Part shown: positions 53,501 through 62,321 of the stretch, piece by piece
Layout: each line of letters opens with the position of its first letter
How positions within the stretch are numbered: the stretch's first letter is position 1
From: Candidatus Harpocratesius repetitus
Lineage (GTDB): Archaea > Asgardarchaeota > Lokiarchaeia > Sigyniarchaeales > Promethearchaeaceae
Assembly: GCA_021498095.1 (NCBI GenBank)
Contig: JAIZWK010000001.1
Span: forward strand, 1,661,666 to 1,725,665
Length of the DNA stretch: 64,000 nucleotides
Reading direction: 5' to 3'
Program-made: the position numbers and the translations under genes
Notes under the pieces: generated by a model
What the model was told of the DNA's origin: nothing
Databases searched by the model: none
What the model saw: only the letters and a program-made list of their open reading frames with translations

Positions 53501-54131
53501 CGATAAGTATCAAACAATATATGAAAGATTTTCAGAACTACAACAAAAAAATGAACAAGTTATTGAAGAGCGTGAGGCTATTCTTGCTTTTATCGATTCA
53601 TTAGAGAAAGAAAAACTTAGAGTTTTTATGAATACGTTTAATGCAATAAATAGTAATTTCGGGTATGTATTTACTAAGCTTTCTCCTGGAGGTGAAGCCA
53701 AATTAGAATTAGAATCTCCAGAATCTCCCTTCGAAGGAGGAATTGAAATACTTGCGCGACCAGGGGAAAAAAAGTGGTGTTTGACGCAAGCAATGTCTGG
53801 TGGCGAAAAAACTTTAACAATTATTGCTCTTATCTTAGGAATTCAGATGCATGTTCCATCACCTTATTATATTTTAGATGAAATTGATGCAGCTCTAGAC
53901 GATGTTAATGCTGCATTGGTTGCTGATATGATAAAAGAATTATCTGAAAAATCCCAATTCATTATTATTACCCATCGCAATGTTACTATGGCTCGTGTTG
54001 ATCATTTATTAGGTGTATCAAATATTGAAGGAGTTACTTCTGTTTTGAATTTAAGCATTCAAAAAGTAATTCAACAATTAAATTCAAATGAAAATGCAGA
54101 TGATTCTTATGAAATATCTCAGGTGGCATAG
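50511..54131 (+). CDS. smc: SMC chromosome-condensation ATPase
   Basis: The 1206 residues have the full SMC plan: N-terminal ATPase lobe with Walker A GANGSGKSN at 32-40, coiled coil to about 525, hinge domain at about 527-650 (INGIYGSIAELG ... RFQYIVVDDQQTGEECI in parts), the returning coiled coil, then signature MSGGEKTL near 1093-1100 and Walker B YYILDEIDAALDD near 1117-1129. It forms a ring dimer that organises and separates chromosomes. The partner scpB follows five bases after the stop; scpA is not in the window. Confidence 0.97.
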   Translation: MVFIKRMICAGFKSFRKRTIINFDKGFTAIVGANGSGKSNIIDAFSFVLGELSSKALRANNIRDLISNGGKGFEPSQTASVEIIFDNSDNGFTLNTPEVCILRKVNRKGQSVYKINGKRSTRKEIVNLLDLAGFVPNSSNMIMQGELFRLINMSSSERRELIEEIAGIASYNNKKQSAEEELAQVQTNLSQISLLLNELYNQLEQLEKEKQDAEKFLELESKEKVHKNALILTQIKKNKTDLQIMGQKRIKITNQIKIIKEQQNQIQNDISNIEKEIEDLLPKIKVLQDDELLKLTHQMKKTKDDITELNASIKYAKQSLSNFENERQKLFSKISQLEQNEMKILQEIDFLNTKKENINEKIQKNKEIINNFDEQLKKIDIDYIELKNSAKVIQNEIDQVKEYRAKINLDIKVNEEQIHNFKNQKSKLEKKIYEKLKEIEILKKTIKDLEKKRAEKLGLSGVQSFSKGNIEKKIEELEQLINQWQNDLRKLKPELLVKQQKVFELQSQLKLEKEFNRSDRIARILKELRNKSQINGIYGSIAELGTTDPKYQKALEMAIGSRFQYIVVDDQQTGEECIKFLKKHNLGRASFIPLQEIKYSPFSYKIPKNEKIFGRAVDLIEFNQKYYHAFEYIFGRIVIVKDIATARMLQIPAKRVTLEGDIVDGSNLMTGGKINRSSGFGFFNKQNNHDNLDNLKNELNQFQQHESQLTLQIRNAQNEISRLYKIKISGENKTKEIGEQIAISNAKIQQIQIDIHKDEQEIEKINIELKERQGQLNQKQNEYYEVSTKLDGLNSRLSEVQRKLESSEENKIKQELKKMESELSSLNQELNKIEIELTKKQTILNNTIRKNRMDAQTSIQEKNNQIEQIHLSLQQLSDRLNELKAKEAELSGKISLKSQKVAGLIKERNELTLKLSNKRTKLGALSNQIHPLNMELNTLEIKGDELEIKIQELHCQINPEVNVDSNLLEKLPDFHQKELNRIEKAKIDIGPVNLRAIDKYQTIYERFSELQQKNEQVIEEREAILAFIDSLEKEKLRVFMNTFNAINSNFGYVFTKLSPGGEAKLELESPESPFEGGIEILARPGEKKWCLTQAMSGGEKTLTIIALILGIQMHVPSPYYILDEIDAALDDVNAALVADMIKELSEKSQFIIITHRNVTMARVDHLLGVSNIEGVTSVLNLSIQKVIQQLNSNENADDSYEISQVA

Positions 54132-54136
54132 AGAAA

Positions 54137-54727
54137 ATGACTCAAAAAGATAATAGATTTGATGAATCCGTATCATTAGAATCTGAAAATCTCCAATTAC
54201 AATTAGAAGCTCTAATTTTCAGTTCATCCCAAGGGATATCTTTAAATGAGATTAAGAAAATATTGAAAATTGAAAATTCAATCATAATTAAAAATCTTAT
54301 CAAACAAATTAATCAAATTTATATCAAAAATAATTCTGTGCTGAGAATTTCATTCGATGGAAAGAAATTCCGTCATGAACTTTTAGATTCACTCTTAGAT
54401 CATCCTATAATTCAACCTTTTACTGCTGGTTCAGATATGTCCCTTTCACAAATCAAGACACTTGCATTTGTTGCTTATAATCAACCAGTAGAATTTCAAG
54501 ATATAGTTGACTTTGTTGGAAGGGGCTCTAAGAAAGCTCTGGAAAATCTTGTTCACAGAAATTTTCTTTCATTTTATATAGAAAAATACACCATCTTAAA
54601 TGAAAAAGGGAAGGAAAAAATCATTCGTGTGAAAATTTTTAAAACAACTGATCGATTTGCGGAATACTTTCATTTACCAAATGATATACCCAGTATTCAG
54701 CAATGTTTTGAAAAGATATTGGAATAG
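54137..54727 (+). CDS. scpB: ScpB-like kleisin-associated protein
   Basis: The 196 residues have tandem winged helices. The N-terminal segment LQLEALIFSSSQGISLNEIKKIL fits the ScpB start pattern (LEALLFxSxxPLxxxEI), and a second wHTH lies near 95-150 (LAFVAYNQPVEFQDIVDFVG ... LENLVHRNF). ScpB dimers bind the kleisin ScpA and complete the SMC complex. Five bases separate it from smc, so the two are surely cotranscribed. The match is clear in layout but the sequence is divergent. Confidence 0.85.
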   Translation: MTQKDNRFDESVSLESENLQLQLEALIFSSSQGISLNEIKKILKIENSIIIKNLIKQINQIYIKNNSVLRISFDGKKFRHELLDSLLDHPIIQPFTAGSDMSLSQIKTLAFVAYNQPVEFQDIVDFVGRGSKKALENLVHRNFLSFYIEKYTILNEKGKEKIIRVKIFKTTDRFAEYFHLPNDIPSIQQCFEKILE

Positions 54728-54770
54728 TTAATATACTTAGTAATTAATTAGGAAATAATGTTTCTTATTT

Positions 54771-56561
54771 TCATTTCTTATATATATTTCGAATTTCTTT
54801 AATTACTAAGCCAATCAGATCATTCACTTTTGCAATACAATAAAATTTTGCCCCCATATCTTGTAAATTTCGAAATTCTGGATTACTTAATTCTTCTTCT
54901 CTTCCATTTATAAAAAAACAGATCAGCATATTTCCCATTTGCAGAATTGAAAGAAATTCATGATATGCCTGATCCCAGTTGGAAATTTCAAAATCTGTAA
55001 TTATTAAAACACAACAAGGTGCAATGGCTTTTTTTACAATCTTAACTATTTTATTACTCGGAAGAATTGTCCCACTTCCTTGATAATCTAATAAAATCTT
55101 TTCTAAATCGTATATATTATTCGACCATTCTAAATATCGGGCTTTTTCTGAGAAATTTATCACTGATACATATGATCCATGCATAATTGCATAATATAAT
55201 GCAGCAAAACTTGCTAGTAAAGCCAAATGAAATTCGCCAGAAATCTTATTTCTTGAAAAATTCCATCCCATTGATCCAGAACTATCTAAAACTATCATTA
55301 AATCAGGAAGTTGTTCATTAATTTCAATACCAGTGCCTAGTTTGTAATTCCATTTTTTAGTAGTAATATTGGGAATGAAAATTGGACTGGAAATTAACGA
55401 TTGGATCACATCTAATTTTTCAATCGGATCACCAATTCGCCATTTTTCGACTGAAATAGGAATAGAACCACCTTGTTTATGAGTTACAATTTCTATCTTG
55501 ATTAGATTTTTCGCATGACTACGATACCAAATTGCTAGTTTTTCTATGCTGTCTGTTACGCCATAAAGTTGCGCAATGGCATTAAATCTCCCGAATGATT
55601 GATTTTTAGCAAAATTCTCTAAGTTTTCTTTAATTGAAGGCTCCTTTTTTTGAGATTCTTGACCATCAGACGAAGCCTCGGTCTTTACTTGATCAAAATC
55701 GATATTTTGTGTAAAATCACCAAAAGTACTTTGAACATCTTCAGGAATTTGAAGTGGATTTTCTATGATACCACCAAATGTTTCTGAATCTGATTGATTT
55801 GAATTTTTTGAATTTGAATTATATTGAATTCTTTCTTTTATTGAACATTCTTCTTTTAGTATAGGTTTCAATAGATTTGCGATTTTCTTCAAATTTTTAT
55901 GCCATTTTTCTTCTCGATCGATAGAATCTTGAATTGCATTGCATATTTTTTTAGTTATTTCATGTTCTATTGGATCTATGATTGAATTTGGGAGAAAATT
56001 TTTATTCCATAGTAATTCATAACTGTGAATTAAAATTTTCCATAGTTTACTTGCTTGTTTAAATTGCTCTGGTTTATTATTAAATGAAATATGCTTTTGA
56101 AGCTCCCATTCCATAATTTTTGGAAAATGCTGATGATTTTTAGAATCTATAATTAAATCACTAAATATGTTTACAATAATAGGTACATAATAAACGTAAA
56201 TTTTTGTATCCAAAACTGTATTTAAGAGCTGCATGTTGGTAAAATTATCGTATGGACAAAATATATAGTGGGAAAGTTCATGAATACTAAGAGAAAAAAA
56301 AAAATCATAGTATTCTTTTGATAAAACAATATCATGAGTATTTGCTAAATTTAAAGTGATTCTATAGGTCTCAAGGTCAATAAAAAATCCCGTATCTTTA
56401 CTATAATCGAAAATAAAATTAGGATCTGGCAATGTAGGATAATAAAAAAATTTTAATGCATCGTCATAGGCTTTTTGAGCAATTTCTTGGATTTTTATTT
56501 CTTCTGAGGTGAGTTGTGGTTCTTTTTTAAATGACATTGAGTTTACCTTGTTATTGTTCAT
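54771..56561 (-). CDS. VWA-domain protein with HExxH metallopeptidase-like N-terminus
   Basis: The product has 596 residues. The N-terminal domain has H94-E95-L-S-H98 in LSIHELSHYIF, a zinc-protease motif, with an acidic residue-rich helix further on (FSDLIIDSKNH). A low-complexity middle follows (about 235-300). The C-terminal third is a von Willebrand A domain with MIDAS DSSGSMGW near 425 and IITDFE, the second Asp loop. Proteins joining a DUF2201/VWA-type pair act with MoxR ATPases. The first 11 bases overlap the end of the MoxR gene upstream, so both are cotranslated; ATG 56537 is an alternative start. Peptidase activity is not proven. Confidence 0.82.
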   Translation of the reverse strand: MNNNKVNSMSFKKEPQLTSEEIKIQEIAQKAYDDALKFFYYPTLPDPNFIFDYSKDTGFFIDLETYRITLNLANTHDIVLSKEYYDFFFSLSIHELSHYIFCPYDNFTNMQLLNTVLDTKIYVYYVPIIVNIFSDLIIDSKNHQHFPKIMEWELQKHISFNNKPEQFKQASKLWKILIHSYELLWNKNFLPNSIIDPIEHEITKKICNAIQDSIDREEKWHKNLKKIANLLKPILKEECSIKERIQYNSNSKNSNQSDSETFGGIIENPLQIPEDVQSTFGDFTQNIDFDQVKTEASSDGQESQKKEPSIKENLENFAKNQSFGRFNAIAQLYGVTDSIEKLAIWYRSHAKNLIKIEIVTHKQGGSIPISVEKWRIGDPIEKLDVIQSLISSPIFIPNITTKKWNYKLGTGIEINEQLPDLMIVLDSSGSMGWNFSRNKISGEFHLALLASFAALYYAIMHGSYVSVINFSEKARYLEWSNNIYDLEKILLDYQGSGTILPSNKIVKIVKKAIAPCCVLIITDFEISNWDQAYHEFLSILQMGNMLICFFINGREEELSNPEFRNLQDMGAKFYCIAKVNDLIGLVIKEIRNIYKK

Positions 56562-58515
56562 AAAAATCGTCAGAAAATACTGATTCTTTTTTCTCTTTCT
56601 CTTTTTTATCTAAAGTACTTTCTTCTAATATGGATGAATTTTCTAAATTTAAAAATCCTAATTCTTCTTCTCTAATTTGTTGAGCTTTTTGGGCTTCCAA
56701 TACCAATTCTTCCATACTTTTAAAGAGAGTTTTATGATTTTGTTCAATTTCAGTTTTTAGTTTGGTTGCGATCTCACCTCCATAAAAGCTGAAATTTACA
56801 ATATCGTGGGGGTGAATTCCAGTAACATTTATTTCCATTTCCAAGTCTTCTGTTCGAAGACGATAAGTTCCTCGTCTTAATGTTGTTTCTTTTAACTTTT
56901 TACTGAATTGGGGTATTAAACTATCAATTGTAAATCTAATAAGGTTCCACATTTCCAAAGAGCAATTAAAACTATAAAGAGTCAAGATCCTCATTTTTTC
57001 ATTTAGCATTGAGATTAAATATCCCCTATTTGGAAAATCCATATCTAATAACAATTCATGTCTTATTTGAGTTAAAACTTCTATATTTTTTTCCTGATAG
57101 GCATCTGATATTTGAAGGATTTTTTGGCGATAGTCTTTTGAATTCAATTTCATTGCAAGAGGGTATAAATCTTGGTGAACAATCAAATCGCTTTTTGCAA
57201 ATATTTTTAATTCAGTAATCGCATTTTCAGGGGCATTTCCTTCACGAAACATATCAACCAATTCGTATGCTTTATTTCGATTTAAAAAGCGCTTTCGAAT
57301 CATTTTTAAAATATGTTTTGTAAAAGTATATTTATTTCCCCAGAAAGGTGATTGATTTAAGAATCTGTCTACATAATGAACTCGATGAGCGATTACATAG
57401 GGAGCAATTGTATCGATGATATTCAATGTAATTTCAGGCATCTGTAATAACCATGTAAGTGCTTTTCCGTAACGTAATAAATCCTTTGCAACTCGAACAG
57501 ATAGAATTGAATCACAATTTGAACAAGGTACCTTTTCCGGAATATTATAATGACATCCTGAACATAATCCAGTACTTGGTTTGAGATAGTCTGAATTTCC
57601 TTTATCTACTCGATCACACAAGGTGAATTCGCGAATAATTGCATGGATATAGTTTTCTGCTTCTAAACTACATGGGATTTCTCCAACTTCAAACCAAATA
57701 TTTAATAAATCTTCTTCTGATAATACTTTAGGAATTTGAACTAGTTCATCATATCCCCCTAATTTTTCATCTCGACTTCTGAGAATTTGGGATAGATCTT
57801 GAGAATTTGGCATAGAAATAGGGACAGAAATTCCAAAACGATCTAAAAACGGCATTGAGAGTTCAAAGGTTCCTACATCGTTTGGATTTAATGTAGCGTA
57901 AACGCAATATTTTGAAACATCCAAAACTGAGTCATAATATTTAATTTTTCCTTCAGCTAATAAAGAAAGTAGAATATTTTGAGTGTAAGGGGAACATCGA
58001 TTTACTTCATCAATTATTTTCCAAAAACTCGTTGCAAATGTGCGCCACATTACCTTTTCTTTCCCTTCTTTCATTAATTTTGGTAAATTCAATGTGGCAA
58101 TTATTTTTTCTTCAGTAAGTTGAGGGTGACCTCTTAATATGCATTCTTCTGCTTTATCTAAGGACATTCCAGTAAACATTCTTCCTAAATATTTTACAAT
58201 TGAGGTTTTGCCACCACCATGTCCTCCTACCAATAACATGGCAGAATTGGGGACTAATGCATTCAACACGCATAAAGTGAGTATTTCAGGCAATTCAAAG
58301 TTTTTTTGCTTTGATCTTTTTGTTTTGGTTCTTTTTTTTTGTATTTTTTTTTTTCCAGTTTTATTATATGGTTTGTTTAAAAAATCTGAAATACGATTAT
58401 ATTGGGCATATTTAAGTGAAATAGTATTGCTATGTACAAACAATTGATTTGCCTGTATGGTATTAATAATAAACCAGACTTTTTGCCTAAAATAATTATG
58501 ATCCAATTCAACCAT
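56551..58515 (-). CDS. MoxR-type AAA+ ATPase with zinc-ribbon-like insertion
   Basis: The product has 654 residues. After a basic Lys-rich region (52-72), the AAA+ core carries Walker A GGHGGGKTS at 97-105, Walker B WKIIDE at 165-170, and sensor 1 in YATLNPND at 206-213. MoxR ATPases remodel protein partners together with VWA proteins, with the nearby VWA gene as obvious partner. Unusual for MoxR is a four-cysteine knuckle pair, C318-x2-C321 and C331-x2-C334 (GLCSGCHYN, VPCSNCDS), inside the lid region, plus a C-terminal extension of about 300 residues without known motif and an acidic end. It is divergent from the small acidic gene, with 180 bases between. Confidence 0.85.
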   Translation of the reverse strand: MVELDHNYFRQKVWFIINTIQANQLFVHSNTISLKYAQYNRISDFLNKPYNKTGKKKIQKKRTKTKRSKQKNFELPEILTLCVLNALVPNSAMLLVGGHGGGKTSIVKYLGRMFTGMSLDKAEECILRGHPQLTEEKIIATLNLPKLMKEGKEKVMWRTFATSFWKIIDEVNRCSPYTQNILLSLLAEGKIKYYDSVLDVSKYCVYATLNPNDVGTFELSMPFLDRFGISVPISMPNSQDLSQILRSRDEKLGGYDELVQIPKVLSEEDLLNIWFEVGEIPCSLEAENYIHAIIREFTLCDRVDKGNSDYLKPSTGLCSGCHYNIPEKVPCSNCDSILSVRVAKDLLRYGKALTWLLQMPEITLNIIDTIAPYVIAHRVHYVDRFLNQSPFWGNKYTFTKHILKMIRKRFLNRNKAYELVDMFREGNAPENAITELKIFAKSDLIVHQDLYPLAMKLNSKDYRQKILQISDAYQEKNIEVLTQIRHELLLDMDFPNRGYLISMLNEKMRILTLYSFNCSLEMWNLIRFTIDSLIPQFSKKLKETTLRRGTYRLRTEDLEMEINVTGIHPHDIVNFSFYGGEIATKLKTEIEQNHKTLFKSMEELVLEAQKAQQIREEELGFLNLENSSILEESTLDKKEKEKKESVFSDDFYEQ

Positions 58516-58695
58516 TTTTTAAATACTCCGAGTTTTTTCTGAAAATCTTTATCATTTTATCATTTATTCTTCATAAAAAATATTCAAGTGAATAAGTTTT
58601 TCTTGTTGTAATCTGCTTTAATACTAGATGTTTCTTCATAAATATACTTTAATAATCAAAAAAATTTAAAATTCTATAAAAAGTAGGATAATATT

Positions 58696-59376
58696 ATGGC
58701 AGAAAAAAACAAATCAAATAAAGAAGAAGGAGAGAAATCTAATAATATAAAGGATAAAAACGAAAATATAACTGAAAAAGAAGAAAAAAACCAAGAAGAT
58801 AATAAAGAAAAGGATACTATTCAAGAAGAATCAAATAATCCTTCAGAAAATGCAAGTATAATTGATGAAAATCTCCAATTATTGCTATCCGAAGAAGAAC
58901 GGAAAAAAATGGAGAAAAATTTAGATTTAGTTGTTGGATACTTAGATGAGATAGGAATTGTGGATATAAATGTCGATAGGAAGAAATTAATCATCGCTGT
59001 TCCATTTGATTATGAAGATTTTACTTTTTTAAGCCATATTGTTTTAAGTGCTGATTGGATTTTAATTAAAACTTCTATCTTTGAACTCGAAAGACTTTCT
59101 GAACAATCGTTAATTAATCTTTTTGCTGAAATTTTGAAAGGTAATTTTATTCTTAACAGTGTAGTTTACTCTCTTGATCCTGAAAATAAAAGCATTTGGG
59201 CACAAGCAGATGTTCCTATATCTGCTGATTTTGATACATTTAAGCTTAATTATTTCAGTATTGTATTTGCAATTGATTATTTCATGAAAAATATTAGTCC
59301 TAAATTACAGTTAAACTTGAAATCAACCGCTGAAAAAGAAGATTTTCAAAATACAAATTCAAATCTATATATCTAA
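58696..59376 (+). CDS. Acidic protein with possible YbjN/CesT-like fold
   Basis: The 226 residues start with about 70 low-complexity Lys/Glu/Asn residues. The remaining domain (about 75-215) has helix-strand-strand order (LDLVVGYLDEIGIVDINVD, KKLIIAVPFDY, WILIKTSIFEL, LINLFAEILKGNF, SVVYSLDPENKSIWAQADVPI in parts), which resembles the YbjN or secretion-chaperone (CesT) fold. That fold often mediates protein pairing. The assignment is by pattern only. It is head to head with the MoxR gene and 80 bases before the membrane FKBP-like gene, so it probably belongs to the AAA+/VWA locus. Confidence 0.55.
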   Translation: MAEKNKSNKEEGEKSNNIKDKNENITEKEEKNQEDNKEKDTIQEESNNPSENASIIDENLQLLLSEEERKKMEKNLDLVVGYLDEIGIVDINVDRKKLIIAVPFDYEDFTFLSHIVLSADWILIKTSIFELERLSEQSLINLFAEILKGNFILNSVVYSLDPENKSIWAQADVPISADFDTFKLNYFSIVFAIDYFMKNISPKLQLNLKSTAEKEDFQNTNSNLYI

Positions 59377-59455
59377 TCATTTCTGTCAACAAAATTTCTA
59401 ATCTATTAATAGGATGTTCTAAAAATTTTTTATTTTTAGTTTAATTAATTCAGCT

Positions 59456-60136
59456 GTGCCAAAGTCTAATCCTAAACATATAAAAAAGAAAGTCGTTTAT
59501 CAACGATCAAAAGCCTTGGATCAACATAGCATTCCAACTCGATATTGGATTATGGGAGTCTTAGCTCTCGTTATAATTGCTTCTGTAGTTGTTCTGGCTA
59601 TTACATGGGATGATATAACTGGTCAGGGAACCGATGATAACGATAAACCTCATACAATATTAAGAGTTGTTGATGGTTGTTGGGTAACTATGGCTTATCG
59701 TATATATTACGATAAGAACGATGATGGTGTAATTGATTATACAGGTCTTGATGCAGAAGTTTACGATGAAAAGCCTATCGATGCACCTTATACAGTTCAA
59801 GTCACTTCAGCGCATCTTATATTGGGGTGGTACAGGGGTCTTCTTGGATTAACCAAAGATGAAGATACATATATTCAAATAGAAGCATTTGTGGATTTAG
59901 ACGAAGATGGAAGGAATGATAATTCTGGAGAACCACCTTTGGGATTTACTGTAGGGACTTTAAAATATAAGGCATTAATAATTTATACTTATATCCTCGA
60001 GATTTATGCTGAAGAAGGCTTTGATCCAAGTACAATTACATATATTCCAACAACGACTTTCGGACCAAACTTATATATTAATTCTCAAGATTTTTTTGTT
60101 TCATCTTTGAAGTTGAAAAAATGTGGGATACAATAA
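59456..60136 (+). CDS. Membrane-anchored FKBP-like protein, second copy
   Basis: The product has 226 residues from GTG 59456. A basic cytoplasmic N-terminus and one membrane helix (about 30-52, WIMGVLALVIIASVVVLAI) precede an outer beta domain laid out like the protein at 28218: VTMAYRIYYDKNDDGVID, then LILGWYRGLLGLTKDEDTYIQI, then ALIIYTYILEIY. Acidic DxDxDG-type loops (DKNDDGVID, DLDEDGRND) may bind calcium. The isomerase residues are weakly conserved, so it may be a binding domain only. Its last 14 bases overlap the start of the ChlI/ChlD-like gene, which ties the two together. Confidence 0.65.
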   Translation: MPKSNPKHIKKKVVYQRSKALDQHSIPTRYWIMGVLALVIIASVVVLAITWDDITGQGTDDNDKPHTILRVVDGCWVTMAYRIYYDKNDDGVIDYTGLDAEVYDEKPIDAPYTVQVTSAHLILGWYRGLLGLTKDEDTYIQIEAFVDLDEDGRNDNSGEPPLGFTVGTLKYKALIIYTYILEIYAEEGFDPSTITYIPTTTFGPNLYINSQDFFVSSLKLKKCGIQ

Positions 60137-62285
60137 TTTTCCATTTTCTGCTATAAAAGGGCAAGATGCCGCTAAACTTGGATTAATTGTTAGTCTTATA
60201 GATCCAAATATTGGTGGTCTTCTTCTTTCAGGCTCTCAAGGTTGCGGGAAATCCATTTTAGTTAGATCAATCCAAACACTTTTCCCTTCTCAAATTCCAT
60301 TTATTAATGTTCCACTTGGCATTTCTGAAGATATGTTAATTGGAACCTTAGATCTGCAGCATACTATTCAAACAGGAAAAAAGAATTTCATTAAAGGATT
60401 AATTTCTAAAGCCCAAGGTGGAATTTTATATGTTGATGAAATTAATTTGATGCAGGATCATATTATTGATCTTCTTCTTGATGTTACCGAATCACATTTG
60501 AATATTGTTGAACGTGAAGGTTTTTCTTTCCAAGAACAGATTAATTTCACCTTAATAGGCACAATGAATCCTGAAGAAGGAGAATTAAGGCCTCAGATTC
60601 AAGATCGCTTTGGTATCGAGATCTCGGTTAAACCAATAACAGATCTTAATCTTCGAGCTGAAATTTCAAAATCAATTTTCGAGTTTCAATCTGATCCTAA
60701 CAGTTTTCTTTCAAAATTTTCTCTATCTCATGAAAAAATTCGGAATCAGATAATTACTGCTCGTCGTAATCTACAATCTATTCAAATTCCTCAATCTTTT
60801 TATATAAAAGCAGCTCAATTAGTTAAAGCTCTAAATATTAAATCTCAACGTGCAGATATTAGATTTCTTTTAGTGGCTCGAGCTTTAGCTGCATACAAGC
60901 TACAAACTGTTATTTCAGAAATAGATTTACTTCGTGCTTTAGATTTAATCTTTTCTACTAAATTAAAACGCCAATTCGGAGAATCGATGAATCCTACATT
61001 TTTGCAGGAAACATTTTTAGAGATTTGGCATAAAATTGGTAGTTTTCCTGAACCAACTTCTTTTGAGTCACATGAACTTTCTTTATCTTCACATCCTGAA
61101 ATATTTCGCAGTTCAGCTAAAATTGGAAATAAATACTCCGAGAATTCATTACCCAAGAAACCATCTGATTTGCACGAGATTGAAAACCATTCCTTTAGTA
61201 AGAATGATTCCAAAGATCGATTTACAAATTATAATTTTAATTCTTTTGAAAATCCTGGTGTGAAAGGTGGAGCACCGGATGAGAATTCACCTCAAGGAAA
61301 GCGATATTCTTTTTCTACAGTTCGTTTGTTAGAAAACCCTATCATTATGGATGTTTCAATGATTTTTAAACAACTTCATAAACGAAAGCGAATTGTAAAT
61401 TATACAGGTAAAGGATCTCGAATAAAAGTACTTTCTCGCTCTGGTGGGCGTTATATTTTTGCCAGAAAACCTATAAATGGGTTACCCCATTCAATTGCTT
61501 TTGATGCTTCTATAAAATCTCACTTTCTTAATTATCCACAATCACTAGAAAAAATTGAGAATACTATTTTTCGAAAAAAAACTCAAAATCAAGATACTTC
61601 TCTAGCAATTCGATTGAATTATTCAGATATTCATGAAAAAATAATGGAATTACGCGCCCCTTTATCCCTTTATTTCATTGTTGATGCAAGTGCATCTATG
61701 AGGCGCGTATTACCATTAACAATAAAAATAATTCAAAGTGTACATAATGAAGGTTATAAAAAGAAGGATAAAATATGTGTATTATCATTTCAAGCGAGAA
61801 ATGTCGAAATTCTACAAAGACCATCCGTTTCTTTATCTGTAGCCTTGAGAAAGTTGCGAAATCTGCAAGCTTCTTCTTATACTCCATTGGCTTCTGCATT
61901 ACAGCACACTTTAACCCTTATCTCTCAAGAAGCAATCAAAGGTTTTTCCATTCCAATAATTATTATATTAAGTGATCTTGGAGCAAATATTTCGCTAACT
62001 CATCCTGAACGAAATATATCAACTCGAAAAGATTTTGATCTGATTGCAGATGAACTTGATAAGTTAGCCCGTAAAATTGGTCGTTTAGGTTACTTCTCTA
62101 TTATTATGAAACCATTAAAATCATTCGCTACTCGATACTTAGGAGTGGATTATCTTTCTGTGCAAAAAATTGAGAAAAGCTTTGTTCAATGGGGTAATTC
62201 TCAAATTTTTGAATACGATACAGCCGATTTTAATGGAACAATTATGAAATTTAAGAAAATTGTATCGAAATATGTTGCATTTTAG
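60123..62285 (+). CDS. ChlI/ChlD-like fused AAA+ and VWA protein
   Basis: The product has 720 residues from GTG 60123. The AAA+ half resembles the magnesium-chelatase ATPase subunit: FPFSAIKGQDAAKLGL at 6-21, Walker A GSQGCGKS at 37-44, Walker B ILYVDEINLM near 100-109, sensor IGTMNPEEGELRPQIQDRFG near 142-161 (in parts). After a disordered linker (about 310-410), the C-terminal third is a VWA domain with MIDAS DASASM near 521-526 and TPLASALQ. Such BchI-BchD-type fusions occur in cobalt/magnesium chelatases, but no tetrapyrrole genes are near. The link to a membrane FKBP-like protein and a MoxR/VWA pair points instead to a protein-remodelling module. Confidence 0.88.
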   Translation: MGYNNFPFSAIKGQDAAKLGLIVSLIDPNIGGLLLSGSQGCGKSILVRSIQTLFPSQIPFINVPLGISEDMLIGTLDLQHTIQTGKKNFIKGLISKAQGGILYVDEINLMQDHIIDLLLDVTESHLNIVEREGFSFQEQINFTLIGTMNPEEGELRPQIQDRFGIEISVKPITDLNLRAEISKSIFEFQSDPNSFLSKFSLSHEKIRNQIITARRNLQSIQIPQSFYIKAAQLVKALNIKSQRADIRFLLVARALAAYKLQTVISEIDLLRALDLIFSTKLKRQFGESMNPTFLQETFLEIWHKIGSFPEPTSFESHELSLSSHPEIFRSSAKIGNKYSENSLPKKPSDLHEIENHSFSKNDSKDRFTNYNFNSFENPGVKGGAPDENSPQGKRYSFSTVRLLENPIIMDVSMIFKQLHKRKRIVNYTGKGSRIKVLSRSGGRYIFARKPINGLPHSIAFDASIKSHFLNYPQSLEKIENTIFRKKTQNQDTSLAIRLNYSDIHEKIMELRAPLSLYFIVDASASMRRVLPLTIKIIQSVHNEGYKKKDKICVLSFQARNVEILQRPSVSLSVALRKLRNLQASSYTPLASALQHTLTLISQEAIKGFSIPIIIILSDLGANISLTHPERNISTRKDFDLIADELDKLARKIGRLGYFSIIMKPLKSFATRYLGVDYLSVQKIEKSFVQWGNSQIFEYDTADFNGTIMKFKKIVSKYVAF

Positions 62286-62321
62286 TATTAAAAAAAAAAT
62301 AGGAGTTATCTTCTTCAATTT

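Noticed and set aside
60123..62285. True magnesium or cobalt chelatase for tetrapyrroles
   Set aside because: The domains fit, but no ChlH/CobN or tetrapyrrole gene is near, so the metabolic role is not supported.
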